Shown: piece by piece, positions 20,050 to 27,969 of the stretch | Position numbering within the stretch: position 1 is the first letter of the stretch | Layout: each line of letters begins with the position of its first letter | Translations under genes and position numbers: made by a program | From: Candidatus Krumholzibacteriota bacterium | Lineage (GTDB): Bacteria; Krumholzibacteriota; Krumholzibacteriia; Krumholzibacteriales; Krumholzibacteriaceae | Reading direction: 5' to 3' | NCBI GenBank assembly: GCA_016931295.1 | Contig: JAFGEZ010000030.1 | Location: 1 to 64,000 of the forward strand | Length of the DNA stretch: 64,000 bases | The notes under the pieces: model-generated | The model's input: only the letters and a program-made list of their open reading frames with translations | Database searches by the model: none | Told to the model about the DNA's origin: nothing

Positions 20050-20063
20050 CGGCCCGAGTGTGC

Positions 20064-20093
20064 TTGCCCTCCAGGCGGATCCTCCGTTATACT
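20064..20093 (+). promoter_or_regulatory. Promoter of the VWA membrane-protein gene
   Basis: TTGCCC (20064-20069), an 18-base spacer and TATACT (20088-20093). The -10 box lies inside the left arm of the perfect palindrome described next, so a protein binding the palindrome would block it. Confidence 0.65.
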
Positions 20094-20119
20094 GTCCCGG
20101 CGGTATAACGGAGGATCCG
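20076..20119. repeat. Perfect 17-bp inverted repeat spanning -10 box and ribosome site
   Basis: Left arm 20076-20092 and right arm 20103-20119 are exact reverse complements (core GGATCCTCCGTTATAC) around a 10-base loop. The left arm holds the -10 element and the right arm holds the GGAGGA ribosome site (20110-20115) of the gene starting at 20124. It may act as an operator on DNA, as a terminator for the STAS operon, or as a hairpin that hides the ribosome site only in read-through RNA. No T-run follows, so a classical intrinsic terminator is unlikely. Confidence 0.85.
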
Positions 20120-20123
20120 TTTC

Positions 20124-22265
20124 GTGTCTGACGGAAACATCAGGGTCGTCTTCGACGCCGGCAACTGGCTCCCGCCGGTCGCGGCGTTGTTCCTCGTGCT
20201 CGCCTTTCTCCTGTATCGCCGGACCCTGCCGCCCCTTTCCCGGGGCAGGCGGGCGCTTCTTCTTTTATTCCGCGCCTCGGCGGTGCTTCTCCTCGTCGTT
20301 TTCCTGGCCGATCCGTCGCTCGTGACGATGCGCGTCGAGCGCCGGCCGCCGATCGTCGGCGCGCTCGTCGACGTCTCCCGAAGCATGGGAATCGCCGACG
20401 AGGGGGAGCGAACGCGCCTGGACGCGGCGCTCGAGGCGCTCGGCGGATTCCGCGACGAGCTCCGCGCGCGATCCGACGCCGAACTCCGGGTCATCCCGTT
20501 CGCCGGCGATCTCGGCGACGACGCGTCGGGAACGTGGGAACACCTGACCGCTACGGGCGAGGGCAGCGACATCGTGGGGGCGGTCGACGGATTCCTCGAA
20601 CGGAACAGGAGCTCGGCGCCAGCGGCGCTTCTTCTTCTCAGCGACGGCAGGATCACACGCGGCATGGTCGACCCGGAGCGGGGCGTCACGGTGCCCGTCT
20701 TTGCGGTCGCCTTCGGCGACAGCGTCGAGCCGCCGGATGTAGCGGTCGAACGCGTCGAGGCCGAACGGACGGTGTACCGGGGAACGCGCACCGGGATCGA
20801 GGCGACCCTGTCGATATCCGGATTCCCCGACAGGGATGTGCCCGTCACGCTGCTCGACGGCGCGGAGACGCTCGCGAGAACCGTTGTCCGGGGCTCCGGC
20901 GCGGTGACGGCGACCCTCGCCTGGACGCCGTCCCGCGAGGGGGAGAGACAACTGACGGTACGCGCCGGGCCGATCGTCGGGGAAACGCGCCTCGGAAACA
21001 ACGAGGAGGAGATCGCGGTCGCCGTCCGCAAGGAACGGATCCGCGTCCTCGTGGCCGACCGGTACGCAGACTGGAACGCGACGCTTCTCCGCCGGCTCGG
21101 CGACCGTTCTCCCCGGTTCGAGGTCGAGGTCGCCATCTGGATGCCCGGGCGGGGTTACCGGCTCCTCGGCGCAAATCGGGCATGGCATCCGGGCGGGGAC
21201 CTCGATGTCGTCGACGTTTTGTTCGTCTCGGACGAGACGGGGATGCTGAGCGATCCGGTGATGCGGTCCGCAATGGCCGGGTGGGTCCGGCGGGGGGGAG
21301 GCCTCGCGCTGCTTGCCGACGAACGATCCTTTCTCCTCGCCAAAAGAAACGGGGGGGACGGACTGATCCCCGTCCGGCCGACGGGCGCGCCGCGGGTCGA
21401 ATCGGGCGAGTTCCACGTCGCCGCGGCGCCGGCGACGCGGAACGCCTTCGCGCGTGCCTTCGGGGAGATCGTCTCTGGATCGGATCTGCCGCCGCTTCCC
21501 CTCAGGCTCGGCGGTCTCGAGCCGACCGCCGGGGCGGAGAGCCCGCTCGTGTTCGACGGCGACGGACGGCCGTTTCTCGCCCTGCAGCGAACGGGTGCGG
21601 GTGTCACGGCGGCCGTGCTCGGCTATCCGCTCTGGCGATGGGCGCTTGCCGGCGACGAGGGAGCGCTCGCCTTCGACCGCTTCTTCGGCGGACTCATCCA
21701 GTTCCTCGCCGGCGGCGGCGACGCGGCTTTCGAGGTGCGATCGGCCAGGGCCTCGTGGACGACCGGCGAAGCGGTGCGCCTCGTCGCCGAGACGAACGGC
21801 GGGCGGACGCCGGGCACGATCCGGGGATTGCTCGAACAAACGGGATCGGCGACCGGGACGGCGGCCGTTTCCGCTTTCCTCTTCTCGCCGGTGGAGGGAC
21901 GGGACGGTCGGTTCGAGGCGGTCCTCGATCCGCTTTCGCCGGGAACGTACCTCGTCACGGCGACGGATGACGACGGCGAGACGGCGATCGAGGCGCAGGT
22001 TTCCTTCTCGGTCCGGCCCGTCTCGGTGGAGTTCCTGCGGATCGCCGGCGACCGCGGAACGCTCGCCCGTATCGCCGGAGCCTCGGGAGGCGCGTTGATC
22101 GATCGCGACCTGCTTTATCGCCTTCCGGCCCGACTGTCGCTCGACGGCGAACGGGTGACGCGGCGCGACGTCCGTCCCCTCCGTGCCGAATTCCTCCTCT
22201 TCGCCTCGATCGTCGCCCTGCTCGCGGCGGAATGGACGCTGCGAAAGGCATGGGGACTCGTCTGA
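20124..22265 (+). CDS. VWA-domain inner-membrane protein with amidotransferase-like middle
   Basis: GTG 20124 follows GGAGGA by eight bases; 713 residues. Two N-terminal membrane helices (PVAALFLVLAFLLY and LLFRASAVLLLVVFLA) precede a VWA-like domain whose MIDAS motif is DVSRS (Asp83, Ser85, Ser87). Residues about 215-300 look like an Ig-type insert (VERVEAERTVYRGTRTG). The region about 300-480 (IRVLVADRYADWNATLLRRL; DVVDVLFVSDE; GWVRRGGGLALL) matches the glutamine-amidotransferase-like fold often found in such proteins. A last helix (FLLFASIVALLAAEWTL) anchors the C-terminus. This arrangement resembles BatA/BatB-associated VWA membrane proteins of unknown exact function. A metal-dependent binding role in the envelope is likely. 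Confidence 0.8.
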   Translation: MSDGNIRVVFDAGNWLPPVAALFLVLAFLLYRRTLPPLSRGRRALLLLFRASAVLLLVVFLADPSLVTMRVERRPPIVGALVDVSRSMGIADEGERTRLDAALEALGGFRDELRARSDAELRVIPFAGDLGDDASGTWEHLTATGEGSDIVGAVDGFLERNRSSAPAALLLLSDGRITRGMVDPERGVTVPVFAVAFGDSVEPPDVAVERVEAERTVYRGTRTGIEATLSISGFPDRDVPVTLLDGAETLARTVVRGSGAVTATLAWTPSREGERQLTVRAGPIVGETRLGNNEEEIAVAVRKERIRVLVADRYADWNATLLRRLGDRSPRFEVEVAIWMPGRGYRLLGANRAWHPGGDLDVVDVLFVSDETGMLSDPVMRSAMAGWVRRGGGLALLADERSFLLAKRNGGDGLIPVRPTGAPRVESGEFHVAAAPATRNAFARAFGEIVSGSDLPPLPLRLGGLEPTAGAESPLVFDGDGRPFLALQRTGAGVTAAVLGYPLWRWALAGDEGALAFDRFFGGLIQFLAGGGDAAFEVRSARASWTTGEAVRLVAETNGGRTPGTIRGLLEQTGSATGTAAVSAFLFSPVEGRDGRFEAVLDPLSPGTYLVTATDDDGETAIEAQVSFSVRPVSVEFLRIAGDRGTLARIAGASGGALIDRDLLYRLPARLSLDGERVTRRDVRPLRAEFLLFASIVALLAAEWTLRKAWGLV

Positions 22266-22288
22266 TCCCTCCGCGCCCCATTTTTCCC

Positions 22289-22318
22289 TTGCGATCGCCG
22301 GCCGTCACCCTGTAAGCT
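22289..22318 (+). promoter_or_regulatory. Promoter of the lamin-tail protein gene
   Basis: TTGCGA (22289-22294), an 18-base spacer and TAAGCT (22313-22318) preceded by TG, about 25 bases before the start codon. Called by eye. Confidence 0.5.
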
Positions 22319-22343
22319 CCCGCCGGGAGCGGAAGGGTGGTGG

Positions 22344-24002
22344 ATGATGACGACGCGATTGCTCCTGTTCCTCGTGTTTCTCCTGTCGGCACGCGGCGGC
22401 GGCGCCTCCACCGAAGGGATCGTCCTCAACGAGATCTTCTACGATCTTCCCGGCATCGACGGCGACGGTGAATTCGTCGAGCTGTACAACGCCGGGCCGG
22501 TGGCGATCGACATCGGCGGATGGCGGATCGAGTTCGTCGACGGCGGCGGCGCGGCGGCGAAGACGATCTGGACGGCCCCCGGCGGACGTCGCGTCGAACC
22601 GGGGGAGTACCTGCTTTTGGGCGGCGCGTCGCGCGGTCTGCCGGAGGAGCTCCAGCTCGGCGGCGCGATCGGCAACGGCCCGGACGCGATTCGCCTCCTC
22701 TCTCTCCGGGGAACGGTCGATATCGTCGGGTACGGGGAGGGAACCCCGCTCTGCGAGGGCTCGCCGGCGCCCGACGCGCCGCCCGGTTCATCGCTCGCGC
22801 GGCGCCCCGACGGCGCGGATCGCGACGACAACCGCACCGATATCGCCGTCGCCGATCCCACGCCGGGGGCGCCCAACTTCCACCGTATAGATATCGCGAT
22901 CTCGATCGCCGACAGGCAGGCGCTGCCGTGCGCCGGGGGTGAGGTCCGTCTCCGGGGAACGCTCCGGAATGCCGGTATCGAACGGTTCGACGGCGTCGTA
23001 CTCGTCGAGACGGGCATCGCCGGGGCGGGATGGACCGTTTCCGATCCCATCGCGATCGATTGCGCGATCGGGCCCCTGGAGGAACAGGCCTTCTCTCTCG
23101 TCGCGGGCATGGCCTCGGAAGGGCGGATCGATGCGCTGCTCCGGGCGACGACGCCCGGCGACGGGCGGTCGTCCAACGACACATGCCGCGCGAGCCTCTA
23201 CGCCTCGCCCGGGCCGGTCGTGGTGAGCGAGATCATGGGCCGTCCGGCCGGGGGGGAAGAGTGGATAGAGCTACAGGCCCGGGAGTTCGTCGACCTCGAA
23301 GGCTGGTCGATACGGGACGCGGCGGGATCCTGGCGGATCGTCGCCGGGGAGACGCTCCCGCTCGCGCCGGGGGCATTCGTCCTGCTCGTGCGGGATCCGG
23401 AGGCGTTCCGCACCGCCTGGCCCGGTTGCTCCGCGGCCATCGTTCCCGTCGCTGGTGGCTGGTGCGTCCTCAACGACGGCGGCGACACGATCGAGCTGGC
23501 CGACGGTGCCGGAGTCCTGATCGAGCGCGTCTCGTGGGGGATGGCCGGGACAACCGAGCGGGGACGGTCGCTCGAACGGGTGTCGGCGGGGATGTGCAGC
23601 GCCGAGCCGGGAGGGATCTGGCAGCGGTGCCACTCGAAGGAGGGCGGAACACCGGGGCGGGTCAACGCGGGACGGATCCCGGAACAACCGAAGGAGGGGA
23701 CGCTCGCGGTCGAGCCCAATCCGTATTCGCCGGCGCGGGACGGGGAGACGGTCGTCGTCGCCACGATCCGATCCGGCGAGCGCGGGTACGATCTGCAAAT
23801 CTTCGATCTCGACGGGCGGGAGGTGCGTCGCCTCTGCGGCGCGCCGGCGGGCGCGGGCGTGTGCGCGTGCCGCTGGGACGGCAGGGATGGACGGGGGAGG
23901 CCGGTCGCGACGGGATTCTACATCGTGGTCGCGGCCTTTCACGACGAGGGAGGGGTCGTATGCAGGGTGGAAAAGGCCGGAATCGCGGTGGCGGGGGATT
24001 GA
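22344..24002 (+). CDS. Secreted lamin-tail-domain protein with FlgD-like C-terminal tail
   Basis: The 552-residue protein starts at ATG 22344 behind GGAAGGGTGG. A signal peptide (LLLFLVFLLSARGGGAS) is followed by a lamin-tail (LTD) domain: GIVLNEIFYDLPG, GEFVELYNAG and DIGGWRIEFVDGG. A central beta-sandwich of CARDB type (about 180-285) precedes a second LTD-like unit at about 293-420 (PVVVSEIMGRPAGGEEWIEL; VDLEGWSIRDAAG). The C-terminal 90 residues (VEPNPYSP, YDLQIFDLDGREV, WDGRDGRG and ATGFYIVVA) form the FlgD-like sorting tail. The protein is probably exported to the cell surface, where LTD domains are thought to bind other proteins or carbohydrate. Its last 43 bases overlap the next gene. 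Confidence 0.85.
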   Translation: MMTTRLLLFLVFLLSARGGGASTEGIVLNEIFYDLPGIDGDGEFVELYNAGPVAIDIGGWRIEFVDGGGAAAKTIWTAPGGRRVEPGEYLLLGGASRGLPEELQLGGAIGNGPDAIRLLSLRGTVDIVGYGEGTPLCEGSPAPDAPPGSSLARRPDGADRDDNRTDIAVADPTPGAPNFHRIDIAISIADRQALPCAGGEVRLRGTLRNAGIERFDGVVLVETGIAGAGWTVSDPIAIDCAIGPLEEQAFSLVAGMASEGRIDALLRATTPGDGRSSNDTCRASLYASPGPVVVSEIMGRPAGGEEWIELQAREFVDLEGWSIRDAAGSWRIVAGETLPLAPGAFVLLVRDPEAFRTAWPGCSAAIVPVAGGWCVLNDGGDTIELADGAGVLIERVSWGMAGTTERGRSLERVSAGMCSAEPGGIWQRCHSKEGGTPGRVNAGRIPEQPKEGTLAVEPNPYSPARDGETVVVATIRSGERGYDLQIFDLDGREVRRLCGAPAGAGVCACRWDGRDGRGRPVATGFYIVVAAFHDEGGVVCRVEKAGIAVAGD

Positions 24003-24742
24003 GGCAGGCGATCGTCGCCGTCTGCGCGGCAACTGCCGTCTGCCGGTGCGGCGCGGCGCGGGCGGTGACCGTGTGGCGGGCGGCGGGATGCGGTGCACTG
24101 CAACCGGCGGCCGTCTGGAGCCCGCCGGGGGCCCGGAACCGGAGGGGGGGCGGCGTGTTCTGCGCGCGCGCCGCCCCGTACGAACTGAATGACCTTTCGA
24201 GGACCGGCGTGGTCGTTTTCGGACGCTCCGCGCGCGGCGCCGCCTCGGCGGGATGGGAGGCGGTGCGACACACGCTCTACCGGCGCGACCGGTTCGAGGC
24301 CGCGGCGATCGTCCGGGCGGTCGGGGGACTGTTCTTCGCCGGGGCCGGGGGAGAGGTCGAGCGCGCCTCGGTCACGGGCTACGCGCAGGAGACGAAGCGC
24401 CGGTGGAATCTTTTCGGCGGGATCGAGGCGCGATCGCTCGCACTCGGTCTCGTCCGGCGCACCGGTGGATCAATCGGATGGCGGGCGTCGATCCGGGCCG
24501 GAGCCTTCTCGGTGGCCGTCGACGATGCCGACGGCCAGGCGGGTCCGGTCGTCGCAGGGGAGTTCCAGCGCGGCGGCGCGACCCTTGCCGCCGGAATGCA
24601 GACGGAGACCGGCGAGATCGCCATCGGCCTGACGGTCGAACGTCGCCCGGTCTTCGCGGGGGTGGTCTGCGCGGAGCACCCCGTCCTGGGGAGGACCGTT
24701 ACCGTCGGAGCGGGGTGGGCACGGTGGCGTGGCGGCCGCTGA
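23960..24742 (+). CDS. Probable envelope beta-strand protein, function unknown
   Basis: ATG 23960 lies inside the end of the lamin-tail gene, preceded by GAGGGAGGGG, and gives 260 residues. A basic N-terminus and a hydrophobic stretch (AIVAVCAATAVCRCGAARA) look like a signal peptide. The rest is Gly-rich alternating strands (WNLFGGIEARSLALGLVRR; GWRASIRAGAFSVAVDD; TVTVGAGWARWRGG), as in outer-membrane barrels, and shares that character with the following gene. No family was recognised. Overlaps at both ends (43 and 19 bases) suggest translational coupling in a three-gene unit. Confidence 0.6.
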   Translation: MQGGKGRNRGGGGLRQAIVAVCAATAVCRCGAARAVTVWRAAGCGALQPAAVWSPPGARNRRGGGVFCARAAPYELNDLSRTGVVVFGRSARGAASAGWEAVRHTLYRRDRFEAAAIVRAVGGLFFAGAGGEVERASVTGYAQETKRRWNLFGGIEARSLALGLVRRTGGSIGWRASIRAGAFSVAVDDADGQAGPVVAGEFQRGGATLAAGMQTETGEIAIGLTVERRPVFAGVVCAEHPVLGRTVTVGAGWARWRGGR

Positions 24743-26196
24743 TTTCCGCCTGCCTGCTGGTGGTCTCGCTCGGTTGCGCCGGGGCCGTCCGCGAGCCCGC
24801 GGGGGACGCGGCGCCGCGGGACGTGGCGGCGTGGGAGGACGCGGGCAGGCGAAGCGCGATCGGGGAGCCGGAAGCCGGGCGCGCGACGGCGGGAAACCTG
24901 CGCCTGTCGGTGTCCGGGGGCGGAACGCCGCGGCGCGAGGCGCTCTGTCGCCTGGACGCGAAACCGATCGACGGAGCGTTCCGCGTACGAAGCGAAGAGC
25001 GCTTCCCGAACGCGTGGTACGCGAGAGGGAGAATCTTCGGCGGGAGGCTGTCGATCGTCGCGGGCGACATCTCGCCCCGCGCGGGCCAGGGACTGGTGCT
25101 CGGCGGCGGGCGGAGCGACTATCCGTTCAGCGCGGATTACGCGGCCGCGCGAACCGGAGAAATCGCGCCCCGGGCGTCATGGTGGGGGGAAATGCTGCGC
25201 GGCGGCGCGGTCGAGGTCGCCGGATCGTCCTGGACGGCGACGGCGTGGACGGCCAGGCAGCGCGCCTGGCGGGGCGGCGTTCCCGTCTCACTTCCCGAAC
25301 GGGCGACCGCGATCCATCTCGGGCACGGCGCCGGATGCGCATCCTTCGGTTTCGTGCTTGTCGGGGGGACGGCGGTCGGTGGCACACTGTCGGCCGTGGA
25401 ATGCCGGCTTCGCGAGGGAGGGGTCCGCGGGGTGCTCGAGATCGCGGCCACGGCGCGGGACGTCGCATGGGCGGCGGGAGTGCGCCGGCGCGGATCCTTC
25501 GAACTGTCCGTGCTCCTCTACGGTGCGCCGCACGGATTCGACAGCCCGCTCGGCCGGCTCCCGGGCGGCGCACTCGGCGGCGGCGCTCTCCGCCGGGGCT
25601 GCTCCGCCGTGGCGGGGAAACGGGTCGCCGGCGGCGTTCTCTCGGCCGCGGTGGAGCGGATGACGGAGGCTGACGCGATCGAAGAGGCCGTCGATATCGA
25701 CCGGCGTGTCGAGTGGCGGCTCGAACGGCGGAGGTGGGGACTGGCGGCGGCGGCGAGATGGAGGCATGAGACGGAACGAAAGACGCACCCCTGGCCCGGT
25801 CCGGGACCGGAACGGGTCAGCGATCGGGAGAGCCTGGCGCTGCGTTGCCGGTGGGCTCCGTGGCGTCGTTTCGATGTCGCCCTGGCCATGCGGGCGGCCC
25901 GCGAGGGGTCCGATGACGCCGTGTACGCCGCGCCGTCGATCGCCTGCGGCCTTTTCGCGGGCGCGATGCTCAGGATCGCGGCCGCGTGGTGGCGGGGATC
26001 GGGAAACGTGCCGCTGTATCTCTACGAGCGGACCGTCGAGGGCCGGTATCCCTGGCAGGCGTTGCGGGGGAGCGGGCGGCGTGGGACGGCGGCATTCTCG
26101 GTTCGCGGGCACTGCGCGAGCATGGCCGTCTGGCTCGCCGTCGAGAAGGGACGTGGCGCCGAGGGAGGGGCGACGATCACGATTTTCCGGAGATGA
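24724..26196 (+). CDS. Putative outer-membrane beta-barrel lipoprotein, function unknown
   Basis: GTG 24724, behind GGAGCGGGG, gives 490 residues; longer upstream frames only read through the previous gene. The N-terminus PLISACLLVVSLGCAG resembles a lipoprotein signal, though the lipobox order SLGC is imperfect. The body is rich in short amphipathic strands with barrel-like turns (AWYARGRIFGGRLSIVAGD; RAGQGLVLGGGRSDYPFS; RVEWRLERRRWGLAAAARW). The GD-I-PR-GQGL phrase resembles barrel regions seen after helix-hairpin-helix domains in related bacteria, but no HhH motif is present here. It probably partners the 23960 protein at the outer membrane. Function unknown. Confidence 0.6.
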   Translation: MAWRPLISACLLVVSLGCAGAVREPAGDAAPRDVAAWEDAGRRSAIGEPEAGRATAGNLRLSVSGGGTPRREALCRLDAKPIDGAFRVRSEERFPNAWYARGRIFGGRLSIVAGDISPRAGQGLVLGGGRSDYPFSADYAAARTGEIAPRASWWGEMLRGGAVEVAGSSWTATAWTARQRAWRGGVPVSLPERATAIHLGHGAGCASFGFVLVGGTAVGGTLSAVECRLREGGVRGVLEIAATARDVAWAAGVRRRGSFELSVLLYGAPHGFDSPLGRLPGGALGGGALRRGCSAVAGKRVAGGVLSAAVERMTEADAIEEAVDIDRRVEWRLERRRWGLAAAARWRHETERKTHPWPGPGPERVSDRESLALRCRWAPWRRFDVALAMRAAREGSDDAVYAAPSIACGLFAGAMLRIAAAWWRGSGNVPLYLYERTVEGRYPWQALRGSGRRGTAAFSVRGHCASMAVWLAVEKGRGAEGGATITIFRR

Positions 26197-26235
26197 ATCG
26201 GGATTGGAACCAATCCTGCAAGATGGAACGGCAGG

Positions 26236-27765
26236 ATGGAAACGACCAGGACCATAACCTACGACGAACGCTCGAGCGGTCTGAAAGTCCTCCGGTTACC
26301 GGCGGATTTGCCCTTTTCCGATGAATTGCCCGGTCTGCTCGAGCGGTTGCCGGCACCCGCGGATCGCGAGGGATTCGCGCGAATAGCGGCGGAACGGAGC
26401 GTTCACGGCCGGGCCTCGGGACTCGCGGGTCTCATCGCGGGGTCGGGCGATCCGCTCGAAACGCTGCTCCGTGTGGCGGCTCTTGCGGCCGACGGGCAGG
26501 ATATCGGCATCCGACTCCTGTACGCGGCGCTGCTCGCCGTCCCCCCGATCGAGGAGATCGTCGGCGAGATGGCGCGCTTCGACAACGTCCTGAAGGTGAT
26601 GTCCCGGTTGAGGAAGTCACGGGAGTCCGGCGCCACGATCCGCGAGAGCGAGGAGTGGTTCGAAAAGAAGGTCAGGCTGCTCTCGACGGCCAGACCGCTG
26701 CCCGGCGACGAGGCAGCGGCGGTCGAGGAGCCATGGCTCGCGTGGGAAGCGGGCGTTCGACGCGCCCTTGCCGATCCCGATCGCCGATGGGACGAGGCCA
26801 TCAGGGAACGGGTCGCCACCGAGCTGCAGGCGGCGCAACTGCGCATCAGGCGCATCGTCGCCTCGCTCGACCCCGATCTGCACGCCTCGACGATGCGGGC
26901 CCTGCTCGCCATCAGCGAGGAACTGTCCTGGACCGCGCAGATCGTCGCCGCGGGAGACGGCGGCGGCGGTTCGCCCCTCTTTCTCCGGCGCGAACTCGAG
27001 GGGATCTGGGACGGGTTGATGGACCGGCTCGCTGAAGAATCGGGCTGTCCGCCGCTCGCGTCCCTCTTCGCCGCGCAGGAGCGGAAGGTCCATTCCTTTC
27101 CGCGGTTGAGAACGGGGACGGCGATTCTCCGTTCGATCCTGATGCACCCGCTCCTCAGGCGCACGAGCATCGCGCCCGACGTCCCGAGCTGCCTGGCGCT
27201 TTTCGTCGAGTCCTCGGGCGGCGGCGGTCTCGAATTCGTCGTCGGTCCGGGCAAGAAACTCGACGCGTTCCTCGACGTTCCGGGATTCTCGGTGGAGGAT
27301 CGCCTGCTGCGGGTCGATCTCGGCGCCGTGCCCGGTCCCGCGTTCGTCGCCGAAAACGAGACGCCGGTCGACGTCGACTGGGTCGAAGTGGGCCGGGGAG
27401 TGGACGTCTCCTACAAGTCGCTCGTTTTGGCGCACATCGACGACGACACCTTCCTCGCGGAACTCCTCAACAATCCGAAGGCGACGAAGAAGCCCGGCGT
27501 CATCCCGATCATCGCCCTCCGGTGCCGATCGTCGCACATCCTGGGGATCATCGCCAATCGCCGGGATTTCTACACGGGGTTCCTCAACAAGGAAGTGCCG
27601 TACAACCTCCTCGTGAATCCGGCGAGAGTGTCGCTCACGAGCCTCCGCAAGTTCATACACGTCAGGTATGTCGACCGGATGACCCTCCAGCGTCTCGCCA
27701 CGCGCAGCGGCCAGATCCGAGAGGAAGTGCGGCGCGAGATCGTCAGGTTTCTCAGCGATCGCTGA
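26236..27765 (+). CDS. Conserved-looking protein of unknown function (509 aa)
   Basis: ATG 26236 is the first possible start, 39 bases after the preceding stop, with only a weak GGCAGG before it. The protein is soluble, with no signal peptide or membrane helix. Residues 1-270 are mainly helical and charged (ARFDNVLKVMSRLRKSRES; ELQAAQLRIRRIVASLDPD). Residues 280-509 look alpha/beta (LEFVVGPGKKLDAFLDVPGF; DDDTFLAELLNNPKATKKPG; GVIPIIALRCRSSHILGII; NKEVPYNLLVNPARVSLTSL). I do not recognise a family. Codon use matches its neighbours, so it reads as a real, resident gene. A strong promoter begins about 100 bases after its end. Confidence 0.75.
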   Translation: METTRTITYDERSSGLKVLRLPADLPFSDELPGLLERLPAPADREGFARIAAERSVHGRASGLAGLIAGSGDPLETLLRVAALAADGQDIGIRLLYAALLAVPPIEEIVGEMARFDNVLKVMSRLRKSRESGATIRESEEWFEKKVRLLSTARPLPGDEAAAVEEPWLAWEAGVRRALADPDRRWDEAIRERVATELQAAQLRIRRIVASLDPDLHASTMRALLAISEELSWTAQIVAAGDGGGGSPLFLRRELEGIWDGLMDRLAEESGCPPLASLFAAQERKVHSFPRLRTGTAILRSILMHPLLRRTSIAPDVPSCLALFVESSGGGGLEFVVGPGKKLDAFLDVPGFSVEDRLLRVDLGAVPGPAFVAENETPVDVDWVEVGRGVDVSYKSLVLAHIDDDTFLAELLNNPKATKKPGVIPIIALRCRSSHILGIIANRRDFYTGFLNKEVPYNLLVNPARVSLTSLRKFIHVRYVDRMTLQRLATRSGQIREEVRREIVRFLSDR

Positions 27766-27866
27766 TCGTGCGCCGTCATCTGCGGATGCCGGCGTCGCGC
27801 GTGATCCCGCTCCATGTCGCGCGACGCGCGAAGACCGTTCCGCCGCCCCAAACGGGAGGTATTCGG

Positions 27867-27896
27867 TTGACAAATACCGCCACACCCTTTTAATAT
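27867..27896 (+). promoter_or_regulatory. Strong sigma-70-type promoter of the aminotransferase gene
   Basis: TTGACA (27867-27872), an 18-base spacer and TAATAT (27891-27896), followed by an unusually AT-rich start region. A 6-bp inverted repeat, GGTATT (27858-27863) and AATACC (27873-27878), brackets the -35 box and could be an operator. Confidence 0.7.
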
Positions 27897-27969
27897 AGAT
27901 ATTGTTGAATTTTTCAGAAATGGCCGTTTTTTTCGTATGCAGGGGCGCCGGAACACTTTAGGAGGAGCG

